Made by a program: the position numbers and the translations under genes. From Fragilaria crotonensis (Eukaryota; Bacillariophyta; Fragilariophyceae; Fragilariales; Fragilariaceae): a stretch of 64,000 nucleotides of DNA. Shown piece after piece: positions 20,387 to 31,119 of this stretch (position 1 is the first letter of the stretch; every line of letters starts with the position of its first letter). Location: contig JAKSYS010000039.1 of the NCBI GenBank assembly GCA_022925895.1, forward strand, positions 62,001 to 126,000. Reading direction: 5' to 3'. Under the pieces are notes generated by a model. It did not search any database, was not told where the DNA came from, and saw only the letters and a program-made list of their open reading frames with translations.

Positions 20387-21460
20387 ATGAGATTTCGACC
20401 GGTAAACTCTGCTTCTGCAGCTATGCAATCATCTGCACCAGTAGCTTCGATGGATGCTGAGAACCTTACTCCTAGCAGGTTCAATTCGAAGGCATTGGTT
20501 CAGGACGGGCTATGCTTGTCGCCAAAACCGACTCGAATTGCATCACCAGCGCTGAAAAAGTTCAAGGTCGCCGTGCAAGTGAACTACCCCGGGGAAGTTG
20601 AAATACCAAGTAAAGGTCTGATTCGCGCTCTTTATGAGTCAGCTGTAAGCCAAGAGGGTTCACACCAGAACCACCTCGACGACGTAGGATCTGGTTTGTT
20701 ATCCTTGGAAGAAGTTCTTCTGCCAGCCGTTGCTCGCGAAGAAGAGAACGCGCTCAAGAAGATTCAAGCCAAGGCACAACGCGACACACCTGAGGCCGTT
20801 GAAACATTGAAAATGTGTCGGCGCGCCATTTATGAATGCGTCGAGTCAGGCATCGTCTCCGCGAGAGCCGCTCGGCTCAAGCGCGAAGCAGAGGAAAAAC
20901 AGCATCAGGAGCGACTCAAGTTGGAGCATGAAGAGTACATGGAACGCTTAAGAGTAGAGCGTGAGGAAGAACTCAATCGCCGTAGATTGCACCGAGAAGA
21001 ACTTCAAAAGGCGGCGAAAGAAAGGACCAAACATGAAATGAAAAAGAAGCTTCCAAAGAACGTGGAGATGTGGCAGGAGGTAGCCTTCTTAATGACAGAG
21101 TTGGCGAAGATCAGGAAGGAAGAGAGAATGTGGGCTGAAACAGAGGCGAATTTGGATGTTGAGATTGAGCAGTTATCCAAACAACAAAACCCCCTGACAA
21201 GTCTGGAGGATGAAACCGAAATTAAAACAATGTCGACTATTGGCGATGAAGTGAAAGAACGCGTTGAAAGTGCAGTGGAAGACATCGGCTTGTCCTCGTT
21301 GCGCATTCGGAGAGCTTCGCAATTGGTGGCCAACGCAATCGACGAAGCGAATGTCGCGAGGTCCGAGCTGTTTACCAAGTACACCAAAGATCATCAGTTC
21401 CATGGGTATGCTGGAGTGAATGATCCGAAGTCACTGATTCGAATCCTCTCTCAAGATTGA
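20387..21460 (+). CDS. Uncharacterised coiled-coil protein
   Basis: A 357-residue intronless frame starting at ATG 20387. The N-terminal ~60 residues are Ser/Pro-rich. At about 160-235 there is a dense charged coiled coil (REAEEKQHQERLKLEHEEYM, ERLRVEREEELNRRRLHRE), a second helix around 245-275 (MTELAKIRKEERMWAETEAN), and a conserved-looking C-terminal helix ending AGVNDPKSLIRILSQD. There is no enzyme motif, signal peptide or membrane segment. It may be a cytoskeletal or kinetochore-type structural protein, but I cannot assign a family. It is convergent with the IMP2-like gene (68-base gap). Good codon structure across the whole frame supports a real gene. Confidence 0.75.
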   Translation: MRFRPVNSASAAMQSSAPVASMDAENLTPSRFNSKALVQDGLCLSPKPTRIASPALKKFKVAVQVNYPGEVEIPSKGLIRALYESAVSQEGSHQNHLDDVGSGLLSLEEVLLPAVAREEENALKKIQAKAQRDTPEAVETLKMCRRAIYECVESGIVSARAARLKREAEEKQHQERLKLEHEEYMERLRVEREEELNRRRLHREELQKAAKERTKHEMKKKLPKNVEMWQEVAFLMTELAKIRKEERMWAETEANLDVEIEQLSKQQNPLTSLEDETEIKTMSTIGDEVKERVESAVEDIGLSSLRIRRASQLVANAIDEANVARSELFTKYTKDHQFHGYAGVNDPKSLIRILSQD

Positions 21461-21528
21461 CGAACATATACTCTAGAATGGGGGATTAATATTTTGTACA
21501 ATAAGCATTGCGCTTGTTCTGCTCGCTT

Positions 21529-22226
21529 TCAAGGAAACCATGCCTTGCCTTCCACTGGCGGAATTCTGACCACCTTGCCCCATCGTGAAGGAGGCCAAAT
21601 AATCCGCTCAGCCTTACCAATGACAAGCTTCCTACTTATCGGTCCATGGCCTGTACTATCTTCCGAATTACCTGCATTATCACCCTCAACCCAAATGTAG
21701 TTCAGAGGAAGACTTTCAATATGCTGGAATCGCTTCCTTGGTCGGACCTTCACCGGAAAGGATTAGAGATAAATATCATGGCTTATCAGCCAAAATCACG
21801 AGCATTGGAACGCACCTGCTGACCTCCAACCGCAACGACGCGCTTCAGGTGGTATTCGTTCGGAAACGCTGCCTTAGGGCTAGCAAAAACCACGACATGC
21901 CCAGGCAACACTAAAGGAGGACGTCTGATGACTGATAAACAATCTTCCGTATATGAACTTCCATCACGGATCCTCTTCAGTATCCGGGCAAGCTCTCTCG
22001 CGTCGGCTGACTCCGATCCCATCATAATTTCAACCTTGACATCACGATCAAACGAGCCAGCAAACCTATCGGCCTTGCGGACGAGCACAACATCTCCCTT
22101 CTTCAGAGCGGGTTCCATCGAAGTACCTTGCACTCTATATGTTGAGTAGATCCAGTCTGTGAACCATAATGCGACAGGAAAAGTTAGAACAACTGTCGAA
22201 AGGCTGCGTTGCATCCATGAGCTCAT
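21529..22226 (-). CDS. IMMP2L: Mitochondrial inner membrane protease subunit 2-like (S26 signal peptidase)
   Basis: IMP proteases cleave sorting signals of inner-membrane and intermembrane-space mitochondrial proteins with a Ser-Lys dyad. Two exons, 22226-21816 and 21747-21529, joined across a 68-base GTGCGT...GAAG intron, give 209 residues. An N-terminal membrane segment (TVVLTFPVALWFTDWIY) precedes RVQGTSMEPALKKGDVVLV with the catalytic Ser. HLKRVVAVGGQ holds the catalytic Lys, and after the splice WVEGDNAGNSEDS, HGPI and IIWPPSRWG complete the family boxes; the WVEGDN and WPP pattern favours IMP2 over IMP1. A ~30-residue insert (SADARELARILKRIRDG) separates the Ser and Lys boxes. The ATG at 22226 is chosen because it sits just before the membrane helix. 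Confidence 0.85.
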
Positions 22227-22780
22227 GGCTGTTGAGTGTGTGTGTATGGTGTATGTGTGCATACCAGGTACAGTGTTTCGGATTCGACATGGCATGCATA
22301 CCTGGTTAGTACAGTCCATAGTCCATACTGTTGTGATGAGTACTACAGTATACGTACATCTATTGGTACATAGTAGTACTGGAGTACCATGAATGCACAC
22401 TGGTACTCATGCATGGCAGGACCAGGTACTCCAGTATACCAGTACTATGATCACCCGAGGTCCACCAGGGTCTCTAGTAGCCAACAGTGCATTGTGCACT
22501 GCCAATAGCCAACAGCCACGCACCTATCGAACAGACGTGTTGAACCCAATTCTCCTACCGGTACAAGAAGTCCCTTGGCAAGGGATATAAGGGAGGAGGC
22601 TACGGAATGACCAACCCGAGGACAATTCAAAACGTATAGACTACTCGCAATTAAACAAACTCGAGGATTACCGGTCACTTCTGTTCGTGTCGTTTGTCAC
22701 GCAAGTGCCTGGGGCGACCACCATTGAAATATACTAGACTAGGACCGTTGAAGGAAGCAGAATAATATCAAACCCCCACG
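22227..22780. other. Intergenic region between IMP2-like and PDZ genes
   Basis: It is GTAC-rich (22260-22450). No gene is seen. Confidence 0.4.
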
Positions 22781-23741
22781 TCACGCATCTATATTTCTCA
22801 TTTTCCCAGTTTTAGGGTCACGCACAAAGGTTCCCGATGGTGAGGCCCGTGAGCGCCACGGCAGTGGTTTCGCAGAGTTAGGTTTTCCATCAGCAACGAC
22901 TTGTGCATCGTCGGGCTTGGGTTCAGGCGTAGATGCATCGGAAAACTCACTACCCCACAAAGTTTCGAACATGTCGTCTAGGGAGGCACTCTGTCTCCTC
23001 GTCACCACCACAAGATCCATCCATTCCAGGCTCGTCTCCTTCGTCGTCAGAATACGCCGACGTGAGAAAGTTCAGTACACATTCTTCAATCGCTTTCTCA
23101 TCCTCACCAACATTGGCGCATAGATCAACAAGTGCCGACTCATGTTGTGTCAATACTTGGGTACCACGGGCAATTCGAAACTCCAAAGCTTCTCCTTCAG
23201 GTCGACCCGCTACAGTTGATGTGCTGCATTCCGATTTCCGATGGTGAGCGGATATCCCACAAGGCAGACATAATTCAGAGGTAGCCTACCAAACTTACAC
23301 TTCATCGATCCCTCTTCCGAGAACATTGTTCATCCCACCAAAGACCCCAGAGATTGCCAAAATCACGTCACCAACCTTCAGTCCAGCCTGACTGGCGAAG
23401 CTCCCTTCGACGACCTGGGTGCCCCATCCCAAGCAAATAAAATATCAGAGCTTTACATTATCGAGTTCGAGTCAGACTTCAAAAAATGATGATCGTACCT
23501 TGGAAACAAATACAGGCTTCAAGTCGGAATCAGCCAGACTTTCTTCTACCGTACACCCCAGTGGTCTATGCTCTTGCATTTGAATCGTAAGCACTTGAGC
23601 GTCGGGAAAGGCACTCTCCCACGGGAAGTCTTCGGCATGTAATCGCAAACTGTATCGTTGCAATCCAACGACGCTATGGAAGCCCCACGAGGTGGAAAGC
23701 TGCGACAACAGAACGAGCAACACGGTCAACAGTCGCACCAT
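22781..23741 (-). CDS. PDZ-domain protein, probably plastid-targeted; three exons, frame uncertainty near the end
   Basis: Exons 23741-23499, 23414-23299 and from 23223 join across introns GTACGA...CCCAG (84 bases) and GTAAGT...TGCAG (75 bases). The N-terminus is a signal peptide (MVRLLTVLLVLLSQL) ending STSWGF, whose Phe fits the diatom plastid cleavage motif. Then comes a PDZ fold: LKPVFVSK, VVEGSFASQAGLKVGDVILA, ISGVFGG, EFRIARG. PDZ domains bind peptide C-termini. After an acidic stretch (SAYSDDEGDEPG) the frame stops at 22950 (210 residues). The other frame stays open with protein-like sequence (SLDDMFETLWGSEFSD ... SGTFVRDPKTGKM) to 22781. Either the short form is real, or a +1 frame break lies near 23000. 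The start was chosen at the ATG just before the signal peptide; another ATG lies 7 codons upstream. Confidence 0.7.
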
Positions 23742-24808
23742 GGTGAAGGTTGTTTGCGTCAATCAGTATAGCGTACGCAACGCACACGCGTCGTCTAATC
23801 CTTGGTTACACTTTGAGTAGATGTATAAATCTATATTTTATAGTAGTTCACGATGTTGGATCTTTGTGTTGAGGAAAGCAGATGCCGAACGAAGCGAAAC
23901 ATTTGGAATATGGAGGAACATGTGAATCCGAGTCCGAATTCCGAACTCCAAAATGTTGGAAAATTGAAGGAAGTGAGGCCGGTGCTTGCAGTGAACGAAA
24001 CGTTTTCGGCAGACGTCCGTTCTGTGAAAAAGTGAAATATGGTCCTTACAGGCGTACTCCCTAGAAATAACCACAACACCGCAGAATCGGAGAGCATTTT
24101 ATATATACTATACTGACATGAATAAGTGTATAAGAAATCAGGCGTTGAATGTAGTTGCGTTAAAAATGTTCTAAAGGTATCATGTGGATCAGTCGTCTCG
24201 TTTGTCGCTTGTCACTTCGTTCGTCGAACAAATTTGCTGCCATGAGCAAATGGGCCAAAAAACCGCAAGAAGCACTCGACCGACATGCCGCGCGGCTCGT
24301 GAAAGAAAGGCAGGCGCTGTTTCGTTCGATGCTACGATTCGCCGTCTCGGATCAAACGACGAGCTTATCTATCGGATGCGGTTATCGGTGACAATCAGAT
24401 GAGTTCCGAAGACAAGAATAGCCGCCTGCCCGCGCACCGCAACTCGCATTGTACTCCATTGGCACAGCATACTGTAGTACCACACCGTCCCATGCCAGGT
24501 CCCATTTAGTCCGAGTTCTAATTACGTAGCACTTCATACACAAACTCGGTTGTTGCGTTTCGTGCGAACCCGGCTACACAGAACGCCCGCGCGTCTCTGT
24601 GGCTCTGATCAAAGTACCGGATTCCCGAAACGCGCGCCATTCAAAGCAGTTTCAAGGGCTACCGCCAGCGTAACATTACGATAACGAAAACTTTCGTTTC
24701 CACGTTAATTTGTCAACAGTTTTCATGAAACTTAGCACCTGATTCTCACGAGTCGTCATTGCTATGGCGCGCACCAGTGTTGACAGATGATCTTCGCCGC
24801 TGACACAA
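23742..24808. other. Intergenic region, no supported gene
   Basis: Small frames around 23850-24060 and 24182-24400 show no family resemblance. From about 24670 the sequence may already be the outer part of the foldback element, as AACGAAAACTTTCG-like words recur there and on the far side. Confidence 0.4.
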
Positions 24809-25488
24809 GTGTTTTTCTGCCAGAAACGATCAGATGAAGACGTCGTTTCTACCATTACACGCGTACACCCACGCTGATATGCGGTGGTTCGCGGTGTTCT
24901 ACATGAAGATTGTCAAATTTCGCATGAGACGATCTGGTCTTTGTCCCACTGCGCCATCTCATCATCGTACGCAGTGCACACAGTACGATTCGATGGGAAG
25001 AACGATTGAACATGGTGCCACATCGACTTATCTGACTGTCGATTTGATGCCTTCGCACGGTGGACCGCTTTTACGTAACGGTGGGGACGAGGATTTACAT
25101 GAACGAGAAGTCAAAACTTCTCGTTTTCGTGAAATGTAATTATGCAACGGTGGCCCCGCCACTAAAAACAGTCCACAAATACGAAAACATCAAGTCGACT
25201 GAGTCAAGATAGGAATCTTGATGTGAAACACATGTATGTTCCAATCGTTCGCTCCATCCTAGTCGTACTGTGTACTGGGTACGTCTACAGATACGGTAAA
25301 GTTGTACGAATTGGAACCAAAAATTATTAGATCGTCGCTCATCGAAATCCGACAATGACGACCATTTTGACAATGTTCCTCATGTAGAACCACCACAAAC
25401 CACCGCACTAGCATCGATCGTCGTTTCTACTGCGCATGCAATGGTAGAAACGACGTCTTCATCTGATCATTATCTGGCGAGAAAACCA
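24809..25488. mobile_element. Long-armed foldback element
   Basis: The ends match in inverted orientation: 24828-24857 (GATCAGATGAAGACGTCGTT and on) equals the reverse complement of 25441-25470 almost exactly. Similarity continues inward with interruptions (GCGGTGGTT, TCTACATGA, ATTGTCAAA, GAACGATTG, GACTTGATG words) to a centre near 25150. Both arms are about 330 bases. It also extends outward (GTTGACAGATG near 24775 and inverted near 25540). Transcripts would form a long imperfect hairpin. No transposase is present; it is non-autonomous. Confidence 0.75.
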
Positions 25489-25714
25489 CGTTCATGTTTG
25501 ATGCCAGCAGTGACAGTAGACAGTAGCATCTGTCAACAGGGCGAGTTAAACGCACATAGCAGTAGACATACCAGAAGGAATCCAGAATCTTGAGATATTT
25601 CGAGGAAAGGCTGTGTTTTTCGCGGATCAACGAAAACCTCGGCAGATTTTCGTTGACGATGGGATATGAGGCGCATCTGAGTGATTTCCTGAAAGTTTTT
25701 GGGGACCCGTTTTC

Positions 25715-25800
25715 GTACGTAACGGTGGTAAAATGGACCCTCGAAAACGAAAAAGTTTTCGTTGTCGTGAAATGTAATTACGTAACGGTGGCCCTAAGGA
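25715..25800. repeat. Second copy of the foldback element's central segment
   Basis: CGTGAAATGTAATTACGTAA followed by CGGTGGCCC repeats, in direct orientation, the segment at about 25125-25157 of the foldback centre (CGTGAAATGTAATTATGCAA and CGGTGGCCC). Both are preceded by ACGTAACGGTGG and a GAAAACGAAAAAGTTTTCG-like small hairpin. Confidence 0.65.
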
Positions 25801-26074
25801 CCATTTTTCCCCGGAAAAGACGCGGCGTTCTGTTTTGCGGGACGTTTCGTTCGCTGTAAGCACCGGCCTGATGATAAAAACTTCTTCATCGCCGATAGGG
25901 ACTGCAGTACTTTGTGGCCAGTACTGCAGTACGTGTACCTCGCTGTCGAGGTAGCCTGTACTCCTACTGTAAACACATATATATACTGTAGCATATAACC
26001 AATGGTTGCGATGACGTCGGTTAACACGACACACTCCATTACAGGAACAATACCGCATGAAGTAATGGGGGACA

Positions 26075-26392
26075 ATGGGAGGGCACTCAGCCTGGAGAAA
26101 ACGTCTTGGGAATGGCGAGCTAGCGAAAGGCTACGCTGGAGCTATCTGCAGACATCGCCCACATCTTGGACGAAAGGGTAAGGACCTGATCAAAAACCGA
26201 AAAGGGTGGATAGGTGGAGGAAATCCCAAGAAGCAGAGTTTTAGAACGCCGTCGACGAAGAATGTTGACGAAAAAACCGAGTTTTCACGACAGGCATATG
26301 CTGGTTTGCCGTTCATAGTCCTGAGCGGGTTCTTCTTGGTGCTTTACTTCGCGTTGTTTGGTCAATATTCAAGACATAACGGTTCATATTGA
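26075..26392 (+). CDS. Possible small tail-anchored membrane protein
   Basis: A 105-residue frame with ATG at 26075. The first 80 residues are basic (GRKGKDLIKNRKGW). The C-terminus is one clear membrane helix, AYAGLPFIVLSGFFLVLYFA, with a short polar tail, an arrangement typical of tail-anchored proteins. It ends 32 bases before the convergent ABC transporter stop. There is no known family and an upstream or internal intron cannot be excluded, so the gene is tentative. Confidence 0.35.
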   Translation: MGGHSAWRKRLGNGELAKGYAGAICRHRPHLGRKGKDLIKNRKGWIGGGNPKKQSFRTPSTKNVDEKTEFSRQAYAGLPFIVLSGFFLVLYFALFGQYSRHNGSY

Positions 26393-26424
26393 TTCAAGTC
26401 GCAGAAAAAGTGATCTATACTTGT

Positions 26425-28833
26425 TCACAATTGTCGTGAACGGGATGTGATACCTTGCTCTCGCGCCAAACTAGCGTAGAGGCCATTTGGAACATTGAGC
26501 AAATCTTCTGGATGACCTTCCTCAACGATGCGACCTTTCTCCATCACGAAGACACGATTCACCCCGATAGATCGAACCACACCCAAACGGTGGGTAACCA
26601 TAACCATACTTTTAGTATATTGCATGGAATCTCGGAGTGCCTCGACAACTCTCTTTTCACTTTCCGAGTCTAGAGCCGCACTGTGTGGCATGTCGAGAGT
26701 TAGGGAAAGGACGGACGAGGAATAACATCGGTAACATACTTACGTAGGTTCATCAAGAAGAAGAAGGCCCGGTCGGCGAATTAATGCTCGTGCGATCGCA
26801 ACCCTTTGACGCTGCCCTCCAGATAAGGCCCTCCCCCCTTCGCCAACGCGAGTATCCAAGTCCAAGTTTAGGTCATTGTTTGGCTCAATAGAAAGACCAG
26901 CCAGGAGGAGACTATTTTTGGCTTCTTCGCGAAAAGCGTGTCCATAACAAGGCATACCAGACTCTGGATCAACGGCGTCCTTTTCAATACCATACAGTAC
27001 ATTTTCCAACAGAGACATGGGGAAAAGATTTGGCTCCTGTGAGACAACTGAAACCCGCTCGGCAATTTCCTTTCGGGTCAATGTAGTGAGATCGTCACCC
27101 ATCACGCTGATAGAGCCGGATGATGGGTCGTAAAACCTTAAGATTGTTCGTAGCATAGTGGATTTTCCAGAGCCGCTTCGACCGACAATAGCTACGCGAT
27201 CCATTGGTCGAATTTCCAGGCTAACGCCATTCAAAGCAGGTACATCCATTGCGCCATAGGTCACCGTGACATTCGTCATTTTGACAATCGGTTCGTTTGC
27301 TGCATCAATCTGTCCTTGCCGATATTCCTTCAGAGCTCGCTGCACAGGATCTCGGACTGTTGGAATCCTGCGAACCAAATCGAAGACGCTAGTTGAAGCG
27401 CCGATGGCTCCCTGAATTTTTGCCCATTGGTCACCGGCTTCGTTTGACGACTCCAGCACGAAATTTGTATAGAATATGAATGTCGTCAGCTGTCCCGCCG
27501 GGAGGCCGCCAGCGCGTCCGAGAGACCAGCACAAATATAACAGAGCAACTTGCAATCCAGTTTGGAGGGTGTCGCTGACGAATTTGTGAGTTCCATAGGC
27601 CCATGCCTGAACCTCTTCCAGCTCGAGAGCCTTGCTCTGAGCGCCTTCGTATTTACTTGACTCCGCACCTACACCATCGAACGCGCGAATTGTCTCGGAC
27701 ATGGAAAACGAAGTTTCAGCGACAGCAGTGGCATCGGCGAACATCGCTTGAACCTGCTCGCCGAGATCCCTAGCGAAGTCTCCGTAAACGGCGGAAACCC
27801 ATGCCACAATTCCAATGCCGAAAAAAGCATATAATGACATGAGAGGATCAATCTTTACCAAGTAGACGGACCCAAAGGCGAATTGCGCAAGCTGCCGCAA
27901 GACAACATTAACGTGGAAACTGATGACCATTCCAATTTTGTTCACGTCATTATTCAGACGGGAGAGGAGATACCCGACTTCATTGGAGTCGAAAAAAGCC
28001 GCCTCTTGCAGGAGGAGACTGCGATGAAGCTTGACTCGAACATTGTAGTTGGCTCGAGAACCAGCAATCCAGAACATACTACCTCGTAACCCGGTGAAAA
28101 GCGCTCCCAGTGTGGAGGTTATTGCAAGGCCAGCGAGGGCGCGGATACAATTGGCTCGAGACGGATCAAGGGTTGCGACGCACTGCAAGCAATTGCTATA
28201 GTACTGGGGTATGATGCTCGTCGTGAGGGCTCCGAGGAGAAGAAATGTAAATGATGGCGCAACAATGGGGGCATTGTAACCCGCCAATTTTACGACATTC
28301 TTTCGCTGCTCGTTGAGAATCTTGAGACTCTCCCAAAACGATGGTTCTTTCGGTTGACCGTCAAGTAAAGGCAACGGCTTCTTCCAGAATCTTAAGCCTC
28401 GACGATGTCTTCGTTCAAGGCGCTTCTTGCGACGATTGGCGATGAGACGCTTGGCCACGAATTGAGCAAAAATCGCCATGCTCCCTGGAATGGATTGTGT
28501 TTTCGGTACGATGCCATGCACAAAAAACTCTTCTTCGGCCGGAGTAGCCTCAGCAACTGCAGGCAGTGACGACGGAGACAGTCTGACTCCACGCACATTA
28601 AGTCTAAAAGGCGGCGCGAAAGCATCGACTGACGAGATCGACCCATAGTGTGCCGACATTATCAAGAGAAGAGCCAACAGGCTGGACGAGTATAATGATG
28701 CCGTAGGAACAAGGTATGATTTTTGCCTGCGATACCTTACAGGGATCGGACAGCCACTGCCCTGACAATGCTGTCCTGTCTTGACACAGGTGCAAGAACT
28801 CGATTTTGTGGATGCATCTGGAGCGAACCCCAT
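26425..28833 (-). CDS. ABCB-type half-transporter, probably plastid-targeted
   Basis: A full-length half ABC exporter (one membrane and one ATPase domain) that would act as a dimer. Exons 28833-26744 and 26680-26425 join across a 63-base intron (GTAAGT...CACAG) that splits the codon after LLLLDEP, giving 781 residues. The N-terminus has a hydrophobic core (SLLALLLIM) followed by SSVDAFAPPF, close to the ASAFAP plastid motif. The six-helix ABC membrane region covers about residues 190-450. ATPase motifs are complete: GRSGSGKST (Walker A), Q-loop VVSQEPNLFP, LSGGQRQR signature, LLLLDEPT (Walker B) and VTHR (H-loop). The ATG at 28833 is the first in frame before the signal; the frame continues upstream without an ATG, so an upstream exon is possible. 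The substrate is unknown; TAP-like and ABCB plastid exporters are nearest by motif. Confidence 0.85.
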
Positions 28834-29764
28834 CCTCCTGATGAATTGCGTGATATTCCCGTACCCGTACCAGGAACCAGGTCGTGAACGCAAGAATGAG
28901 AAAATGAGGAAATGTTGAAACGTCCAAAGCGTTGAAGAGTTCAGCGAGGGCGAGTGGGTCTACGAATTGAGGTGATACTGTAACACGAGCATCAACAAGT
29001 GGAAGAACATGCACAGAATTAAATTGCCAACAGGACAAGAATCAAGAACAAAACGTGGTGAAGATGTGGTCGTCACTGACTCACATGAATGGTCGTCTTA
29101 TGTTCAGCATTCCTCTATATTGAAAGATTCCAGATGCTAGAGACTCTAGTAAAGTAGATGTGTGTCATTTCAGTTGTTCGATGATACATTAGTTCTATTT
29201 CTATAGTCCCTGGAGCAGTAGGCAAGCAGTACTACGGTACCAGTTCCCAGTAATAGCGTAGTAATATTCCTTACTGGTGCTTTAGTCTTCAGTGCGTACT
29301 CCCTTGGAGTAAGATGATACGCGACCTTACATCCGTTTCACCTCACTTTTCTTCCCTAACTCTTCAGTAACCTTTGATGGATGCTAAACAGCGACTCGAG
29401 TACACCAAAGCTCCGAAGTCCTGAGTACTTGTCAAGGCTCTTCGTCATTCTGTCTCAGGAGGCCTTCCGCTAGTTGACCAGTTTCGAAACTCATACCGGG
29501 AGCTCCCATGGATATCCCGTTCACAAAAGACTTCGGCCAATTTCTTGGCTATAATCTAACCGAAACAAGTCCTAGTTCGAGAAAGCAGAAAACTTCCATA
29601 GAGTTTATGCTCAGATGAATTTAAATGTGTTGTGTTGCAGCGTTCCCATTGAATCGAGAGCGGCCCCGGTAGATAACTGTCACGCACATCCACTTCATTC
29701 AACAATGGTGTGCATTTCTAGTCTGGTGGACCGGTATCGTCGTCGTCCGTGAATTTGGAGGCTG
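28834..29764. other. Intergenic region between divergent genes
   Basis: GTAC words occur at 29220-29290. No gene is recognised. Confidence 0.4.
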
Positions 29765-30415
29765 TTGAGGTGTCCTTGTCGCAAACCAATCACCCGACCC
29801 AGACCACGACACTGCAATGCAGCCCTTAAGCAGCTAATCCGTCACTTCACCTCTCCTCACCCAGCAACCAGTACAAAAGCAAGCACCAACATTTTGAAGA
29901 GCTCAAAGGTTTCTACCGAAAGATTGGGCATGTATGAGAGATCCATGTTACGTCTTCAAGAACGAAAGCAGAAGCTTGCGCTCCTGGAACAGGAGCTAAT
30001 GCGCGAATGTACGTTCACTCCGAATATCAATTCGGCTTTTTCGCAAGCTGACCAAACTCCTCCTTGGGAGCGATTGCATCGACAAGAGGTAAAGAAGAAG
30101 TCGCCCATTAAATCGTATTCTTCGAAGCGGTTGGGGTCAAGTTCCCAGCAAAGCTGCGACGTCATGTCCTCTGTATCCAGTCGGATTGATAAACTCTATC
30201 AAGATGGTCGTAGGCAACTTCAGGATAGGAATGGAAAAACAAACAAGACAGAAGGCGAAGCTAGGAGGCGACGATTCGAAGATCTGCAACTGCGGCATTG
30301 TACTTTGAAGCCAAGTTGTGCGAATCAACGAGGCCTCTATCATCAATTCGTTGTGAGCTCTTTCCACCTTCATTCCCGTTGCCACCACGAGCAGAACCTG
30401 CCGCATTTGCTGTGA
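29765..30415 (+). CDS. Charged helical hypothetical protein; start and 3' end uncertain
   Basis: The frame is protein-like from about 29830. The first in-frame ATG is at 29930, but coding character begins earlier, so an upstream exon is likely. It contains two weakly similar helical units ending in Cys-Thr-Pro blocks: MYERSMLRLQERKQKLALLE with CTFTPNIN, and DKLYQDGRRQLQDRN with CTLKPS. ERLYERG...CTFxPxIN-type repeats are common in uncharacterised protist proteins. After the stop at 30415 another frame (30298-30711; IYKRSPRPFNS, SVASPLRDPTAVTLNFG) stays open and could be the true continuation after a frame break. No function is assigned. Confidence 0.5.
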   Translation: MRCPCRKPITRPRPRHCNAALKQLIRHFTSPHPATSTKASTNILKSSKVSTERLGMYERSMLRLQERKQKLALLEQELMRECTFTPNINSAFSQADQTPPWERLHRQEVKKKSPIKSYSSKRLGSSSQQSCDVMSSVSSRIDKLYQDGRRQLQDRNGKTNKTEGEARRRRFEDLQLRHCTLKPSCANQRGLYHQFVVSSFHLHSRCHHEQNLPHLL

Positions 30416-31119
30416 ACAACCTTCCAAACGGGCATGATGTCGTATTTGGCACACCGCAGAGAACAAGAATATACAAGCGTTCGCCTCGACCTTTTAATTC
30501 AGAGACATCTCCGCTCAGACACTTGATTGCATTTGCGGCATCAAGCGTCGCAAGTCCGTTGCGAGATCCTACGGCGGTGACGCTTAATTTCGGGTCAACA
30601 TTGGAAGTCAGCATGACGTTCAATCCTGAGTGCGGGTCAATCTTGGGCTCCAACGGGAAAGCTCTGCGAAAGGCATGGCGACAAACATTACTTTGGGACT
30701 ATGCCTTGTGATATCTTCAGACCAGACGCTCCAGTAGTTTTAAGTGAATTAGAATCGGATTTACTTTTTGGGACACAGTTTACCGAAATCGTTTCGGAAG
30801 CTGTAACTCGAACACTCTTGGTGTTGGTGAAGCCAACGACTACTCTCCGTTTCAGGGGATACGGCAAACTTCGATGTAAGAGCGTATGATAAAGGAGTTG
30901 ACCATTTCGGAACAGCACTTGTTTTACAAAGCACAGGCGTCTCCCGGTCCAACAACAAGGCGTTCGCGTGCCGAAGATTGCGTGTCATGTTATTTGCTGC
31001 ATGTTGAGGGTTCTTAGTGGAATTGGAGTATTTGTGTGAACAACAGACGTGACCTCAACATTTTGTTCTCACATCAAGGTACGTCAACAATCTAGCTGTT
31101 ACTCTTCAACAGAAATGCA
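30416..31119. other. Region 3' of the charged protein and of SNF8
   Basis: It holds the possible continuation frame to 30711. Nothing else is recognised up to the SNF8 stop codon. Confidence 0.4.

Noticed and set aside
24834-25139. 101-codon frame in the left foldback arm
   Set aside because: The opposite arm keeps DNA similarity but not a matching frame, so it is element sequence rather than a protein gene.
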